From: Erythrobacter donghaensis
Lineage (GTDB): Bacteria > Pseudomonadota > Alphaproteobacteria > Sphingomonadales > Sphingomonadaceae
NCBI RefSeq assembly: GCF_002155425.1
Contig: NZ_MUYG01000007.1
Span: 62,001 to 126,000, forward strand
Direction: 5' to 3'
Length of the DNA stretch: 64,000 nucleotides
Positions 41,986 to 51,926 of this stretch are shown here, piece by piece; the stretch's first letter is position 1, and each line of letters begins with the position of its first letter. Under the pieces are notes generated by a model. That model did not search any database, was not told where the DNA came from, and was given only the letters and a program-made list of their open reading frames with translations. The position numbers were made by a program, and so were the translations under genes.

Positions 41986-43794
41986 ATGGCTTTGACCACA
42001 ATGGGGGCGCTGGCCACCACCGGTGACGCAGGCGGCACCACCGATCTGATTACCTATGCGGTGGTCGGCGGCGGCGGCTTGCTGTTCGTCATCATCTTCT
42101 TCGCCTTCCTGATCCGGCTCTACCGCCGCGCTTCGAAGGAAACCGCCTTCGTGCGCACCGGCATGGGCGGCGAGAAGGTAGTGATGAACGGCGGCGCGCT
42201 GGTCTTCCCGGTGTTTCACGAGACCATGCCGGTCAACATGAACACGCTGGTGCTGCCGGTGGTGCGCCGCGATACCGAGGCGCTGATCACGCTCGACCGG
42301 CTGCGGATCGACGTGAAGGCGGAATTCTACGTCCGCGTCCGTCCCGATGCGACCGCGATCGCGATGGCCGCGCAGACGCTGGGCCAGCGCACGATGCAGC
42401 CGGAATTGCTGAAGGATCTGGTCGAAGGCAAATTCGTCGACGCGCTGCGCTCGGTCGCGGCGGGGATGACCATGAACGAGCTACACGAACAGCGCGCCGA
42501 CTTCGTGCAGAAGGTGCAGCAGGTCTCCTCCAACGATCTGGCGATGAACGGGCTGGAGCTGGAGTCGGTCTCGCTCACCGGGCTCGACCAGACCTCGATC
42601 GAGCACTTCAACGCCAACAACGCCTTCGACGCCGAGGGTCTGACCAAGCTGACCGAGCAGATCGAGGCGCGCAAGAAGCTGCGCAACGATATCGAGCAGG
42701 ACACCCGCGTCGAGATCGAGACCAAGAACCTCGAAGCCAGCAAGAAGAGCTTCGAGATCAGCCGCGATCAGGAATATGCGCGGCTCGAGCAGGAGCGCGA
42801 GGTCGAGGTGCGACGCGCCGGGCAGGCGGCGGAAATCGCGCGCGAACAGGCCGAGCGGAACCGCGAGGCCGAAGCCGCGCGGATCGAGGCCAAGAAACAG
42901 GTCGATGCCCAGCAGATCGAAGCCGACAGGCTCGTCGAAGAAGCGCGGATCGACCAGCAGCGCGCGCTCGAAATCGCTCGGCAGGAACAGCAGATCGCGG
43001 TGCAGAACAAGTCCCGCGAGGAAAGCCAGGCCAAGGCGCAGGCCGATGATGCCCGCGCCAAGGCGGTCGAGGCCGAGGAACGCGTCGCCACCGCGCGCGA
43101 AAGCGAAATCGCCGAGCGTCAGAAGAAGATCGAACTGATCGAAGCCGCCAAGCAGGCCGAGCGCGATGCCATCGCGGTCAAGGTGCAGGCCGAGGCGGAG
43201 AAAGACGCGGCGACCAACCGCGCGCAGGCGATCAAGTTTGAAGCCCAGGGCGAGGCCGATGCCGAAAAGCTGCGCGCCGAAGCCGCGCGGGTGCGCTTCG
43301 AGGTCGAGGCGGCGGGCCAGCGCGCGATCAACGAGGCGGCGAACATCCTCTCGATGGAGCAGATCAGCCTGCAGACCAAGCTGGCGCTGCTGAAGGTGCT
43401 GCCCGAGGTCATCCGCGAAAGCGCCAAGCCGATGGAGGCGATCGATTCGATCAAGATCGTGCAGGTCGACGGGCTCACCAATGGCGGGCGCGCGGCGAAC
43501 GATGGGTCGGGCGGCGGATCCGGCTCGGGCGGCGGCAGCGGCAACCTCGCCAGCGATGCGGTGTCGGCAGCGCTCGCTTACCGCGCACAGGCACCGGTGC
43601 TCGACGGGCTGATGAAGGAACTGGGGCTGGACGGCTCCTCGCTCGGCGGGCTGGTCAAGGGCGCAGCGGATGCGGAAGCCGAGGTGCCGCCCGCACCCGC
43701 CCCCTCGAAGTCGGCCAAGCCTGCGAAACAGAAGGCCATCGCGCGCGACAATGACACCGCCGAGGAAGCCCCCACGGGCGAAGCGGCGGAATAG
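41986..43794 (+). CDS. Flotillin-like SPFH/band-7 protein
   Basis: A 602-residue membrane scaffold protein. One N-terminal membrane helix (VVGGGGLLFVIIFFAFLI at about 25-42) is followed by an SPFH domain (RTGMGGEKVVMNGGALVFP to about 230). A long Glu/Ala/Arg coiled coil from about 240 to 460 contains EAxRIEAKKQVDAQQIEADR-like heptads. The C-terminus has a Gly/Ser-rich stretch near 508-522 and a Pro/Ala/Lys tail. Flotillins form ring- or cage-like assemblies in ordered membrane domains. Forms a two-gene unit with the YqiJ-like gene, like E. coli yqiJ-yqiK. Confidence 0.93.
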   Translation: MALTTMGALATTGDAGGTTDLITYAVVGGGGLLFVIIFFAFLIRLYRRASKETAFVRTGMGGEKVVMNGGALVFPVFHETMPVNMNTLVLPVVRRDTEALITLDRLRIDVKAEFYVRVRPDATAIAMAAQTLGQRTMQPELLKDLVEGKFVDALRSVAAGMTMNELHEQRADFVQKVQQVSSNDLAMNGLELESVSLTGLDQTSIEHFNANNAFDAEGLTKLTEQIEARKKLRNDIEQDTRVEIETKNLEASKKSFEISRDQEYARLEQEREVEVRRAGQAAEIAREQAERNREAEAARIEAKKQVDAQQIEADRLVEEARIDQQRALEIARQEQQIAVQNKSREESQAKAQADDARAKAVEAEERVATARESEIAERQKKIELIEAAKQAERDAIAVKVQAEAEKDAATNRAQAIKFEAQGEADAEKLRAEAARVRFEVEAAGQRAINEAANILSMEQISLQTKLALLKVLPEVIRESAKPMEAIDSIKIVQVDGLTNGGRAANDGSGGGSGSGGGSGNLASDAVSAALAYRAQAPVLDGLMKELGLDGSSLGGLVKGAADAEAEVPPAPAPSKSAKPAKQKAIARDNDTAEEAPTGEAAE

Positions 43795-43830
43795 CCGAGT
43801 GAGAGGGGCGGCGGTGCTGCCCCTCGTCTC

Positions 43831-44709
43831 CTACTTCAGCAGATTCAGCGCAATCGCGCGCACTTCCTCGCCCATGTCGGGCCGCGCGAGGGCAATCGCC
43901 AGCGTCGCTTCGACAAAGCCGACCTTGCTGCCGCAGTCGTAGCGGTTGCCGTCGAAAGTGACCGCGTGGAACGGCTGCTGGCCGATCATCTTGGCCATCG
44001 CGTCGGTCAGCTGGATCTCGCCGCCCGCGCCCTTGCCCTGATTCTCCAGCACCCGCATGACCTCGGGCTGGAGGATGTAGCGGCCCGAGACGATTTTATT
44101 GGATGGGGCGTCGGCGACAGCGGGCTTTTCGACCAGCCCCTTCACCTCGGTCAGCGCACCGCGTTCCTCGCCGGGGTCGATCACGCCGTAGCTTGAGACC
44201 TGCGCCATCGCCACTTCCAGCACCGATATGAGGTTGCCGCCGACCTCGTTATAAGCCTCGACCATCTGCTTCATACAGCCCGTGCCGCCCTCGCGCGCGA
44301 CCATCAGCTCGTCGGGCAGGAAGATCGCGAAGGGCTCGTCCCCCACGATCGCGCGCGCGCACCAGATCGCGTGGCCGAGGCCGAGCGGCACCTGCTGGCG
44401 CACCGCGATCACATCGCCCGGCGTCGCGCGAGTGGGTTCGAGCACATCGAGGCTCTTGCCCCGCTCGGTCATGGTCTGTTCGAGTTCGAAAGCGATGTCG
44501 AAATGCTCGACGATGCCGGTCTTGCCGCGCCCGGTGACGAAGATCATCTGCTCGATCCCCGCCTCGCGCGCCTCGTCCACCGCGTATTGAATCAGCGGAC
44601 GGTCGACCACCGGCAGCAGTTCCTTGGGCACGACCTTGGTCGCGGGCAGGAAGCGCGTGCCGAGACCGGCAACGGGAAAAACGGCTTTGCGGATCGGCTT
44701 GGGAGACAT
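43831..44709 (-). CDS. galU: UTP-glucose-1-phosphate uridylyltransferase
   Basis: A 292-residue nucleotidyltransferase making UDP-glucose from UTP and glucose-1-phosphate for envelope polysaccharides. AVFPVAGLGTRFLPATKVVPKELLPV is the GalU nucleotide-binding opening with the catalytic Arg and Lys, GLGHAIWCAR and FAIFLPDELM line the active site, and VEKPAVADAPSN is the sugar-phosphate loop. FDGNRYDCGSKVGFVEA near the end is the GalU signature. Length is standard. Monocistronic, divergent from murA. Confidence 0.95.
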   Translation of the reverse strand: MSPKPIRKAVFPVAGLGTRFLPATKVVPKELLPVVDRPLIQYAVDEAREAGIEQMIFVTGRGKTGIVEHFDIAFELEQTMTERGKSLDVLEPTRATPGDVIAVRQQVPLGLGHAIWCARAIVGDEPFAIFLPDELMVAREGGTGCMKQMVEAYNEVGGNLISVLEVAMAQVSSYGVIDPGEERGALTEVKGLVEKPAVADAPSNKIVSGRYILQPEVMRVLENQGKGAGGEIQLTDAMAKMIGQQPFHAVTFDGNRYDCGSKVGFVEATLAIALARPDMGEEVRAIALNLLK

Positions 44710-44848
44710 TCGGCACCTTCGGTGGCTTCGGTCAATCGTTCTGCGCCCGGGTTCCCGTGCCCCGCGCTCGGCACGAGGTCAATGATTGATCGGCGCAACC
44801 CCCGGCGACGTGTTGCGCGGGAAGCACTTTTCGCTAAGGCTGGCGGAC

Positions 44849-46129
<1,281 letters not shown>

Positions 46130-46190
46130 GCAGGGACCTTAAAGCGGGGCCACTGACTTGTTCCGAGGTCAACCACCTCAGGAAACAGTC

Positions 46191-46427
46191 ATGATCTTCA
46201 AATTAGCAGCCCTTGGCGCCGCCGGTTACGCCGGTTACCGCTACTTCACCCGCGACACCGGAACGCGCAATGCCGCTTTTGCCCAGGGGCAGGCCGACGA
46301 CGGTCATCAGACCGTCCGCGATGCCGGGCCGAACGCCATGCGCGATCCCGTGAAGCGCGCATGGACGGAAACCGATCAGGAGCTCGACGAGAGCTTCCCG
46401 GCCAGCGATCCGCCCGGCAATTACTGA
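46191..46427 (+). CDS. Small hypothetical protein
   Basis: 78 residues from MIFKLAALGAAGYAGYRYF, a short hydrophobic N-terminal segment with small residues. An acidic C-terminus follows (KRAWTETDQELDESFPASDPPGNY). The DESFPASDPP motif is seen in other small alphaproteobacterial proteins, suggesting a conserved family. ATG 46191 has AGGAAA at good spacing. It follows murA by 61 bases and overlaps the convergent ribbon-helix-helix gene by 7 bases. Function unknown. Confidence 0.7.
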   Translation: MIFKLAALGAAGYAGYRYFTRDTGTRNAAFAQGQADDGHQTVRDAGPNAMRDPVKRAWTETDQELDESFPASDPPGNY

Positions 46428-46663
46428 TCCCCCATCTGTCCCACCAGCCACACCCGAATCGCGCTGGCGAGGCCGGGCGGGGTGGGGGACTTGATCCGCT
46501 CGGCGTCGATCCGCGCGACGAGGGCGGCCACGGCCAGTCCCTCGCGCGTGGCGGCGGCCTTCAGCATATCCCAGAACAGCGGTTCGAGGCTGATCGAGGT
46601 CTGGTGGCCCGCGATGCTGAGCGAGCGCTTGACCGGGGGGTGATAGGGGGAAGGTGTCTCCAT
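46421..46663 (-). CDS. Ribbon-helix-helix domain protein (RHH_4-like)
   Basis: 80 residues. KRSLSIAGHQTSISLEPLFWDMLKAAATREGLAVAALVARID has the beta-strand-helix-helix layout of the RHH_4 family, which in this lineage often begins with this hydrophilic strand and ends with Arg/Leu helix residues. Such proteins bind DNA as dimers and are often autoregulators or antitoxins, but no toxin is beside it. It lies 12 bases after the hypothetical gene at 46676-47188 and is likely its operon partner. Confidence 0.75.
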   Translation of the reverse strand: METPSPYHPPVKRSLSIAGHQTSISLEPLFWDMLKAAATREGLAVAALVARIDAERIKSPTPPGLASAIRVWLVGQMGDQ

Positions 46664-46675
46664 CCCTCGTAACTA

Positions 46676-47188
46676 TTAGGCCGCTTCGAAATCGTCCACA
46701 TATTCGGGCAGGAACACCGGCTCGCGTTCCGACCAGCCGGGCGCGGTGGCGGCGGCTTCGCTCAAGCTTTGCAGCAGGACCTTTCGGCGCTGCGGGGCGA
46801 TGCTCGGCAGCGCGCTCGCGGCGCAGAAGGCGGCGGGGAGCCAGGGCCGCACCCGCGCGCCCAGCAGGCGTTCGTAGAGGAAGCGGAAGGCCGAGAAGCT
46901 CGCCAGCCGCTCCTGCTCCAGATCGAAGGCGGCAATGCGCACCAGCTTGCCGAGGAAGCGCTCGACCTCTTGCGGGGTGCCGTCGACCGGCACGAGACCG
47001 CGCAGGGCCTTCAGATCCTGATAGGCGACATATTGGCGGCGGATCGCGGTGTTCTCGCTTTCGGAGCGGCCCCAGCGCCGGAAGGCATCGGTGCGCGCGA
47101 GGCCGATATCGAGGCTGCGCTTGATATAGCGCTGCTCGGCAGGGGCGAACCCGGCAAATTCCCGCATCTCGGCAATCGGCATCATCAT
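46676..47188 (-). CDS. Hypothetical protein
   Basis: About 170 residues starting MMMPIAEMREFAGFAPAEQ. It is helical, basic in the middle (RRWGRSESENTAIRRQYVAYQDL), and ends with an acidic tail (VFLPEYVDDFEAA). No signal peptide, membrane helix or recognised motif. The first of three adjacent ATGs (47188) has GAGGAG nine bases upstream. Followed by the RHH gene on the same strand. Function unknown. Confidence 0.6.
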   Translation of the reverse strand: MMMPIAEMREFAGFAPAEQRYIKRSLDIGLARTDAFRRWGRSESENTAIRRQYVAYQDLKALRGLVPVDGTPQEVERFLGKLVRIAAFDLEQERLASFSAFRFLYERLLGARVRPWLPAAFCAASALPSIAPQRRKVLLQSLSEAAATAPGWSEREPVFLPEYVDDFEAA

Positions 47189-47257
47189 GGCGCGTGTCTC
47201 CTCTGGACAGGGAGAACGTCGCACGACGTGGTTAATTTAAGGTTAGGTGATTTGTCC

Positions 47258-47377
47258 TCACACGAAGACACGAAGATGGCGGTCAATGCGGCGAAGCCGC
47301 GCCCCTGAACGGGACGAGGTACCATTGAAGAGGCCCTCGCGGGCCACAAGCACCACGATCTTCGTGTCTTCGTGTGA
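47258..47377. repeat. 20-bp perfect inverted repeat flanking small hairpins
   Basis: The left arm at 47258-47277 (TCACACGAAGACACGAAGAT) is the exact reverse complement of 47358-47377. The arm contains the tandem ACGAAG-ACACGAAG. The 80-base interior holds GCGGC-gaa-GCCGC (about 47290) and GGCCC-tcg-CGGGCC (about 47332-47345). It lies between the thiSG stop and a hypothetical gene. No ORF inside. The end of the right arm is followed by AAAAAA. Confidence 0.8.
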
Positions 47378-47383
47378 AAAAAC

Positions 47384-48370
47384 TCAGATCAACCCCGCCA
47401 GCGGGCTGCTGGGATCGGCATACATCCGCCGCGCCATGCGCCCCGCGAGGTAGGCCTCGCGCCCGGCTTCGACCGCGAGTTTCATCGCGCGGGCCATGCG
47501 GATCGGGTCTTTCGCTTCGGCGATGGCGGTGTTCATCAGGATGCCGTCGCAGCCCAGCTCCATACCGACCGCCGCGTCCGACGCGGTGCCCACGCCTGCA
47601 TCGACCAGCACCGGCACCTTCGCACCCTCGACAATCAGGCGGATGGTCACGCGGTTCTGGATGCCCAGCCCCGAACCGATCGGCGCACCCAGCGGCATGA
47701 TAGCGACCGCGCCTGCGTCCTCGAGCTGCTTCGCTGCAATCGGATCGTCGGCGCAATAGACCATCGGGTGAAAGCCCTCCTTCGCCAGCACTTCGGTGGC
47801 CTTCAGCGTCTCGCGCATGTCGGGGTAGAGCGTGCGCGCCTCGCCCAGCACTTCCAGCTTCACCAGATCCCAGCCCCCCGCCTCGCGCGCCAGCCGCAGC
47901 GTGCGCACGGCCTCGTCCCCCGTGAAACAACCGGCGGTGTTGGGGAGGTAGGTGATTTTCTTGGGGTCGATGAAGTCGGTCAGCATCGGCGCCTTGGGGT
48001 CGCTGACATTGACGCGCCGCACCGCGACGGTGACGATCTCCGCGCCGCTGGCTTCAACCGCGGCGGCGTTCTGCTCGAAGCTCTTGTACTTGCCCGTGCC
48101 GACGATCAGGCGCGAGCGGAAGGTGCGGCCCGCGACGCTCCACGTATCGTCGTGGTCGCCTCCGCCGACGAAGTGCACGATTTCAAGCACGTCGCCCTCC
48201 GCCAGCGCGGCCTCGCCCAGCGTCGAGCGCGGGACGATTTCGCCGTTGCGCTCAACCGCGACCTTTTCGGGCGCAAGGTCGAGTTCGCGCACCAGATCGG
48301 CGATGGTGACGGCCTTGCTGTTGTGGGGCGCGCCGTTGAGGGTGATGCTCTTGGTCATGTCGCGAGACAT
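47384..48370 (-). CDS. thiG: Fused sulfur carrier ThiS / thiazole synthase ThiG
   Basis: A 328-residue fusion. Residues 5-70 are ThiS-like ([19 protein letters not shown], ending IVHFVGGG); the rest is ThiG, making the thiamine thiazole phosphate. ThiG motifs are [24 protein letters not shown] [35 protein letters not shown] with the Schiff-base Lys, and [23 protein letters not shown]. In stand-alone ThiS the Gly-Gly is the C-terminus and becomes a thiocarboxylate; here it is internal (about 69-70). The start could be 48370 (GAGGG RBS) or 48358. No other thi genes are adjacent. Confidence 0.92.
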   Translation of the reverse strand: MSRDMTKSITLNGAPHNSKAVTIADLVRELDLAPEKVAVERNGEIVPRSTLGEAALAEGDVLEIVHFVGGGDHDDTWSVAGRTFRSRLIVGTGKYKSFEQNAAAVEASGAEIVTVAVRRVNVSDPKAPMLTDFIDPKKITYLPNTAGCFTGDEAVRTLRLAREAGGWDLVKLEVLGEARTLYPDMRETLKATEVLAKEGFHPMVYCADDPIAAKQLEDAGAVAIMPLGAPIGSGLGIQNRVTIRLIVEGAKVPVLVDAGVGTASDAAVGMELGCDGILMNTAIAEAKDPIRMARAMKLAVEAGREAYLAGRMARRMYADPSSPLAGLI

Positions 48371-48411
48371 AGTCCCTCGCCGCTGAGGTGCAACCGCGCG
48401 TTTTGCGAGGA

Positions 48412-48801
48412 TCAGTGCGCCGCGCGCAGGTTCAGCCAGTGCGCGAGCGAGACCAGCGCGACCCCGATCAGCGTCAGCACAAATTCGTTGGTTCCGTGCG
48501 GCACCACCAGCGCCGCTGCCATCAGCGCGAGCCCGCCCGCCGCGATGGCAAAAGGCAGCATCCGCCCATGGCGCAGCAGGCCCCAGCCGATTGCGATCGC
48601 CGCCACGACGAGCGCCAGCAACAGGCCGATGCGGTGGATGTTCTCTTCCAGCAGGAAATGCCCGCCCACACCCAGCGCCGAGACGATCACGATGGTCAGC
48701 AGGCAATGCACCGCGCACAGGCCAGCCAGCCCGATCCCGATCTGATCGAGTCGGCGCCGGAACGAGGTTCGACTCGCGGAGGGGAAAGCATCCTGGGACA
48801 T
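48412..48801 (-). CDS. MerC-domain membrane protein
   Basis: 129 residues with four hydrophobic helices: [56 protein letters not shown] and [16 protein letters not shown]. The first contains CAVHC, the family metal-binding Cys pair. MerC proteins bring mercuric ions in, but chromosomal copies without mer genes are common and may handle other metals. ATG 48801. A palindrome resembling a Zur/Fur-type site lies 16 bases upstream. Confidence 0.82.
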   Translation of the reverse strand: MSQDAFPSASRTSFRRRLDQIGIGLAGLCAVHCLLTIVIVSALGVGGHFLLEENIHRIGLLLALVVAAIAIGWGLLRHGRMLPFAIAAGGLALMAAALVVPHGTNEFVLTLIGVALVSLAHWLNLRAAH

Positions 48802-48816
48802 TGTCCACCCCCAGAT

Positions 48817-48833
48817 ATGTAATGTTGTTACAT
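48817..48833. promoter_or_regulatory. Palindrome upstream of the MerC-domain gene
   Basis: ATGTAA-tgttg-TTACAT, a 6-base inverted repeat 16 bases before the MerC-domain ATG. The AT-rich form, in a GC-rich genome, resembles Zur/Fur-family boxes. No regulator gene is near. Confidence 0.5.
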
Positions 48834-48955
48834 TTCGCAAGCGGCAATGACGGAGAGAATCCCGGCAGTCGCCGCTGCGCTTGCACGTGCCGCACCGGCA
48901 TTTGCGGCAAACAGGCTTGCGTGCGGGGCGGCAGAGGGACAAAGACCGGCGCGTC

Positions 48956-50017
48956 ATGGCTACATCTGCCTCCGTTTCGAACCTGTTCCGTCCCGCAACA
49001 GCGAGCGATGCGCGCCCGCTGGTGCTGGCGCACTGGCTCTCTGTAGTGGCGGCGCTGGTCGTACTGATCGTGCTGGTCGGCGGTATCACCCGGCTGACTG
49101 AGAGCGGATTGTCGATCACCGAATGGAATGTCGTCAGCGGAGTCCTGCCGCCCCTGACCGAAGCCGCGTGGCAGGCCGAATTCGCCAAGTATCAGGCGAC
49201 GGCAGAATTCCGGATGGAAGCCGGCCCAGCGGGGATGGACCTGGCGGCCTTCAAACTGATCTTCTTCTGGGAGTGGTTCCACCGGATTCTTGGCCGGGTA
49301 ATCGGGCTCGCCTTCCTGCTGCCGCTGATGTTTTTCGCGGCGCGGCGGATGATTCCGCTCGGATACGGCTGGCGGCTGGCTGCAATGTTCGCGCTGATTT
49401 GCGGGCAGGGCACATTGGGCTGGTATATGGTATCCTCGGGCGTCGGGAACACCGATCTCACCGATGTCAGCCACTTCCGCCTCTCGGCCCACTTGCTGAC
49501 CGCGCTGTTCCTGCTGGCGGGACTGGTGTGGACCGCGCGCGATCTGCGGCAGCTCGCCCGTGACCCAGCCGCGCCGCCCGCGCCGCTCAAGGCCGGGGCG
49601 GCGCTGGTCGGCTTCGTCCTGTTCGTCCAGCTGCTGCTCGGCGCGTGGGTGGCGGGGCTCAATGCCGGGCTGGCCGCGAATGACTGGCCGCTGATGAACG
49701 GGCGGCTGGTGCCCGAGGTGGACTGGTCGCAGGGCGCGGTGTGGACGCTCACCAACGATCCCTTCCTCCTCCACTTCCTGCACCGCTGGTGGGCGTGGGT
49801 CGCGGTCGCCGCGCTGGTGTGGCTGGCGCGCGCGGTGCGCAAGACCGCGCGTATCGATAGCGTGCTGGTCCACACCGCCTTCGGGACGATGGTGCTGCTC
49901 GGCATCGCCACGGTGATGAGCGGCGTCTCGCTGTGGATCGCCGCCGCGCACCAGTTGGTCGGCGCGCTGACCGTGGTGGCGACGGTGCGGGCGATGCACT
50001 CCTATGGGCGGGCATGA
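48956..50017 (+). CDS. ctaA: Heme A synthase
   Basis: A 353-residue multi-pass enzyme of the COX15/CtaA family that oxidises the heme O methyl group to make heme A for cytochrome c oxidase. Eight helices are visible. [19 protein letters not shown] is the family loop after helix 1, and [11 protein letters not shown] holds a heme-ligand His with conserved Glu. [15 protein letters not shown] and FLHRWWAWV hold further His ligands, and [11 protein letters not shown] the last. ATG 48956 is used; upstream in-frame ATG 48881 lacks support. Its stop overlaps the cutA start by 4 bases. Confidence 0.94.
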   Translation: MATSASVSNLFRPATASDARPLVLAHWLSVVAALVVLIVLVGGITRLTESGLSITEWNVVSGVLPPLTEAAWQAEFAKYQATAEFRMEAGPAGMDLAAFKLIFFWEWFHRILGRVIGLAFLLPLMFFAARRMIPLGYGWRLAAMFALICGQGTLGWYMVSSGVGNTDLTDVSHFRLSAHLLTALFLLAGLVWTARDLRQLARDPAAPPAPLKAGAALVGFVLFVQLLLGAWVAGLNAGLAANDWPLMNGRLVPEVDWSQGAVWTLTNDPFLLHFLHRWWAWVAVAALVWLARAVRKTARIDSVLVHTAFGTMVLLGIATVMSGVSLWIAAAHQLVGALTVVATVRAMHSYGRA

Positions 50018-50337
50018 TGCCCGGCGCGGCGCTGGTCTGGTGCCCCTTTCCCGAAATCGAGAGCGCCCGCGTCGCCGCCGATGCGCTGCTCGATGACCGT
50101 CTGATCGCCTGCGCGAATATCCTCGGCTCCGTCGAAAGCCGCTTCGTCTGGGACGGCGCCCGCGCGGTCGGGAGCGAGGTGGGCGTGCTGTGCAAGACCA
50201 CCTCCGAGCGGCTCGAAGACGTGATCGAGCGGCTGGGCGAGCTTCATCCCTACGACACCCCGGCAGTGATCGGCTGGCACGCCGACGCCGCCCATCCGGC
50301 GACTTTCACGTGGCTGGCAGGGAGCATTCCGGGGTAG
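50014..50337 (+). CDS. cutA: Divalent cation tolerance protein CutA
   Basis: A 107-residue CutA1-fold protein. [19 protein letters not shown] and [22 protein letters not shown] are typical of the family, and [13 protein letters not shown] is its hallmark. CutA forms trimers and is linked to copper tolerance in E. coli, though the true role is unclear. Overlaps ctaA by 4 bases, so probably co-transcribed, which fits copper supply to the oxidase (inference). The 156 bases after it hold a small hairpin CGGTA-ttattt-TACCG and the promoter region of rplM. Confidence 0.92.
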   Translation: MMPGAALVWCPFPEIESARVAADALLDDRLIACANILGSVESRFVWDGARAVGSEVGVLCKTTSERLEDVIERLGELHPYDTPAVIGWHADAAHPATFTWLAGSIPG

Positions 50338-50493
50338 CGGTATTATTTTACCGTATCGAGAAATGGCGCTTTTGCTTGACTTCGCGCCCCTCAACCGACA
50401 TTTGCGCGCCACTTCGCCAACCGGGCCGCGGGCCTGGCGGGTGATTCTCCCGGATCATTCCCGGCAGACAGTTTCGAACCAAGGACACATGCC

Positions 50494-50973
50494 ATGAAGG
50501 CGCTCACCAAGCAGACCCGGTCGATCAAACCGGCCGAGGTCGAAAAGAACTGGCACATCATCGACGCCGACGGTCTCGTCGTGGGTCGTCTGGCCTCGAT
50601 CATCGCCAACATCCTGCGCGGCAAGACCAAGCCGAGCTACACCCCGCACGTCGATTGCGGCGATCACGTGATCGTCATCAACGTCGACAAGGTGCAGTTC
50701 ACCGGCAAGAAGATGGGCGACAAGGTCTATTACAAGCACACCGGCCACCCCGGCGGCATCAAGGAAACCACCCCGGCCAAGGTGCTGGGCGGCCGTTTCC
50801 CCGAGCGCGTGCTTGAAAAGGCTGTCGAGCGCATGATTCCGCGCGGTCCGCTCGGCCGTCAGCAGATGAAGGCGCTGCACCTCTATGTCGGCACCGAGCA
50901 CCCGCATGACGGCCAGAAGCCGCAGGTGCTCGACGTCGCTTCCATGAACCGCAAGAACAAGGTGGCCGCATAA
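50494..50973 (+). CDS. rplM: 50S ribosomal protein L13
   Basis: A 159-residue large-subunit protein. [25 protein letters not shown] opens the family, [15 protein letters not shown] follows, and [14 protein letters not shown] and [25 protein letters not shown] are the L13 signature stretch. The C-terminal extension after [13 protein letters not shown] is short. Paired with rpsI, the standard bacterial order; the stop and the rpsI ATG share one base. Confidence 0.98.
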   Translation: MKALTKQTRSIKPAEVEKNWHIIDADGLVVGRLASIIANILRGKTKPSYTPHVDCGDHVIVINVDKVQFTGKKMGDKVYYKHTGHPGGIKETTPAKVLGGRFPERVLEKAVERMIPRGPLGRQQMKALHLYVGTEHPHDGQKPQVLDVASMNRKNKVAA

Positions 50974-51488
50974 TGGCTGACGAAACCACCACCGTCTCGG
51001 ATCTCGCCGATCTCAAGGACATCGCCGGCAACGCCCCGCAGGGTGACGCCGCCGAAATCGCCCGCGTCGCCGCGCCGCTGCGCGACCGCGAAATCGATGC
51101 GCAGGGCCGTTCCTACGCCACCGGCCGTCGCAAGGACGCGGTTGCCCGCGTGTGGGTCAAGCCCGGCACCGGCAAGATCACCATCAACGGCCGCGATCAG
51201 GAAACCTATTTCGCGCGTCCGACCCTGCGTCTGGTGATCAACCAGCCCTTCACCGTCACCGACCGTGCCGGCCAGTATGACGTCGTCGCCACCGTGCGCG
51301 GCGGCGGTCTGTCGGGCCAGGCGGGCGCCGTGAAGCACGGCATCGCTCAGGCGCTGACCAAGTACGAGCCCGAGCTGCGCAGCGCGGTGAAGGCCGAAGG
51401 CTTCCTCACCCGCGACAGCCGCGTGGTGGAGCGCAAGAAGTACGGCAAGGCCAAGGCCCGCCGCAGCTTCCAGTTCTCGAAGCGCTAA
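50973..51488 (+). CDS. rpsI: 30S ribosomal protein S9
   Basis: 171 residues. An N-terminal extension of about 40 residues ([18 protein letters not shown]) is typical of alphaproteobacterial S9. The core has [37 protein letters not shown] and the C-terminal [16 protein letters not shown], whose SKR end reaches the decoding centre tRNA. A strong terminator follows. Confidence 0.98.
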   Translation: MADETTTVSDLADLKDIAGNAPQGDAAEIARVAAPLRDREIDAQGRSYATGRRKDAVARVWVKPGTGKITINGRDQETYFARPTLRLVINQPFTVTDRAGQYDVVATVRGGGLSGQAGAVKHGIAQALTKYEPELRSAVKAEGFLTRDSRVVERKKYGKAKARRSFQFSKR

Positions 51489-51510
51489 GACCTTTCCCCA
51501 AGGGGACACA

Positions 51511-51545
51511 AAAAGGGCGGCTCCTGCGAGGGAGCCGCCCTTTTT
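51511..51545. terminator. Bidirectional Rho-independent terminator
   Basis: AAAA-GGGCGGCTCC (51515-51524), loop TGCGAG, GGAGCCGCCC (51531-51540), TTTTT. A perfect 10-bp stem with A-run and T-run on either side can end rplM-rpsI transcription and that of the convergent small membrane protein gene. Confidence 0.93.
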
Positions 51546-51567
51546 CGTGCCGCGCTGCCGGAGCCGG

Positions 51568-51765
51568 TCAGCGCTGCAGCAGCATCACCCCGAACGACAG
51601 ACCGGTTCCCGAAAAGAAGATCGGCCACGACCAGAAGAACTTGGTCTGCGCGATATTGACCATGTGGATCGCCAGGGGCCCTGCGCTCGTCCCCTGCGCG
51701 CCGATCACCAGAGCGAGCGTGACCGAAAGCACCGCGCCGAGCATGACAGACTTGATGAGATCCAT
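51568..51765 (-). CDS. Small two-helix membrane protein
   Basis: 65 residues: MDLIKSVMLGAVLSVTLALVIGAQ forms the first hydrophobic helix, and FFWSWPIFFSGTGLSFGVML the second. Compact membrane protein with a short loop (AGPLAIHMVNIAQTK). No family recognised. Terminated by the shared bidirectional terminator, which supports it being a real transcript. Confidence 0.65.
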   Translation of the reverse strand: MDLIKSVMLGAVLSVTLALVIGAQGTSAGPLAIHMVNIAQTKFFWSWPIFFSGTGLSFGVMLLQR

Positions 51766-51926
51766 CGCAAATCCCCTTCATCTCACGCGCCGCACCAGGC
51801 GGCGCATCGGTTGAACAGGACAGGTCGGGCAGCACTGGTTGTTGCAGACCACCCCCGCCTGCGCGTGCAATATACCGAAGAATTCCTTAACACGGGAAAT
51901 AGAGAAAAGGTTAAGCTTTCCCCCCG

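Noticed and set aside
41986..43794. Repetitive coiled-coil region as a possible tandem repeat element
   Set aside because: The periodicity is the heptad pattern of the flotillin coiled coil and continues in frame with the SPFH domain; no DNA-level repeat unit is needed.
46421..47188. Toxin-antitoxin pair (RHH protein plus hypothetical)
   Set aside because: The RHH gene is downstream, the partner is about 170 residues with no RelE, PIN or other toxin motif, and the RHH_4 type is common as a stand-alone protein in this lineage.
48370..49999. Upstream part of the 871-codon ORF that includes thiSG
   Set aside because: It runs antisense to ctaA and over the MerC-domain gene, has no motifs, and ThiS begins at 48370 or 48358.
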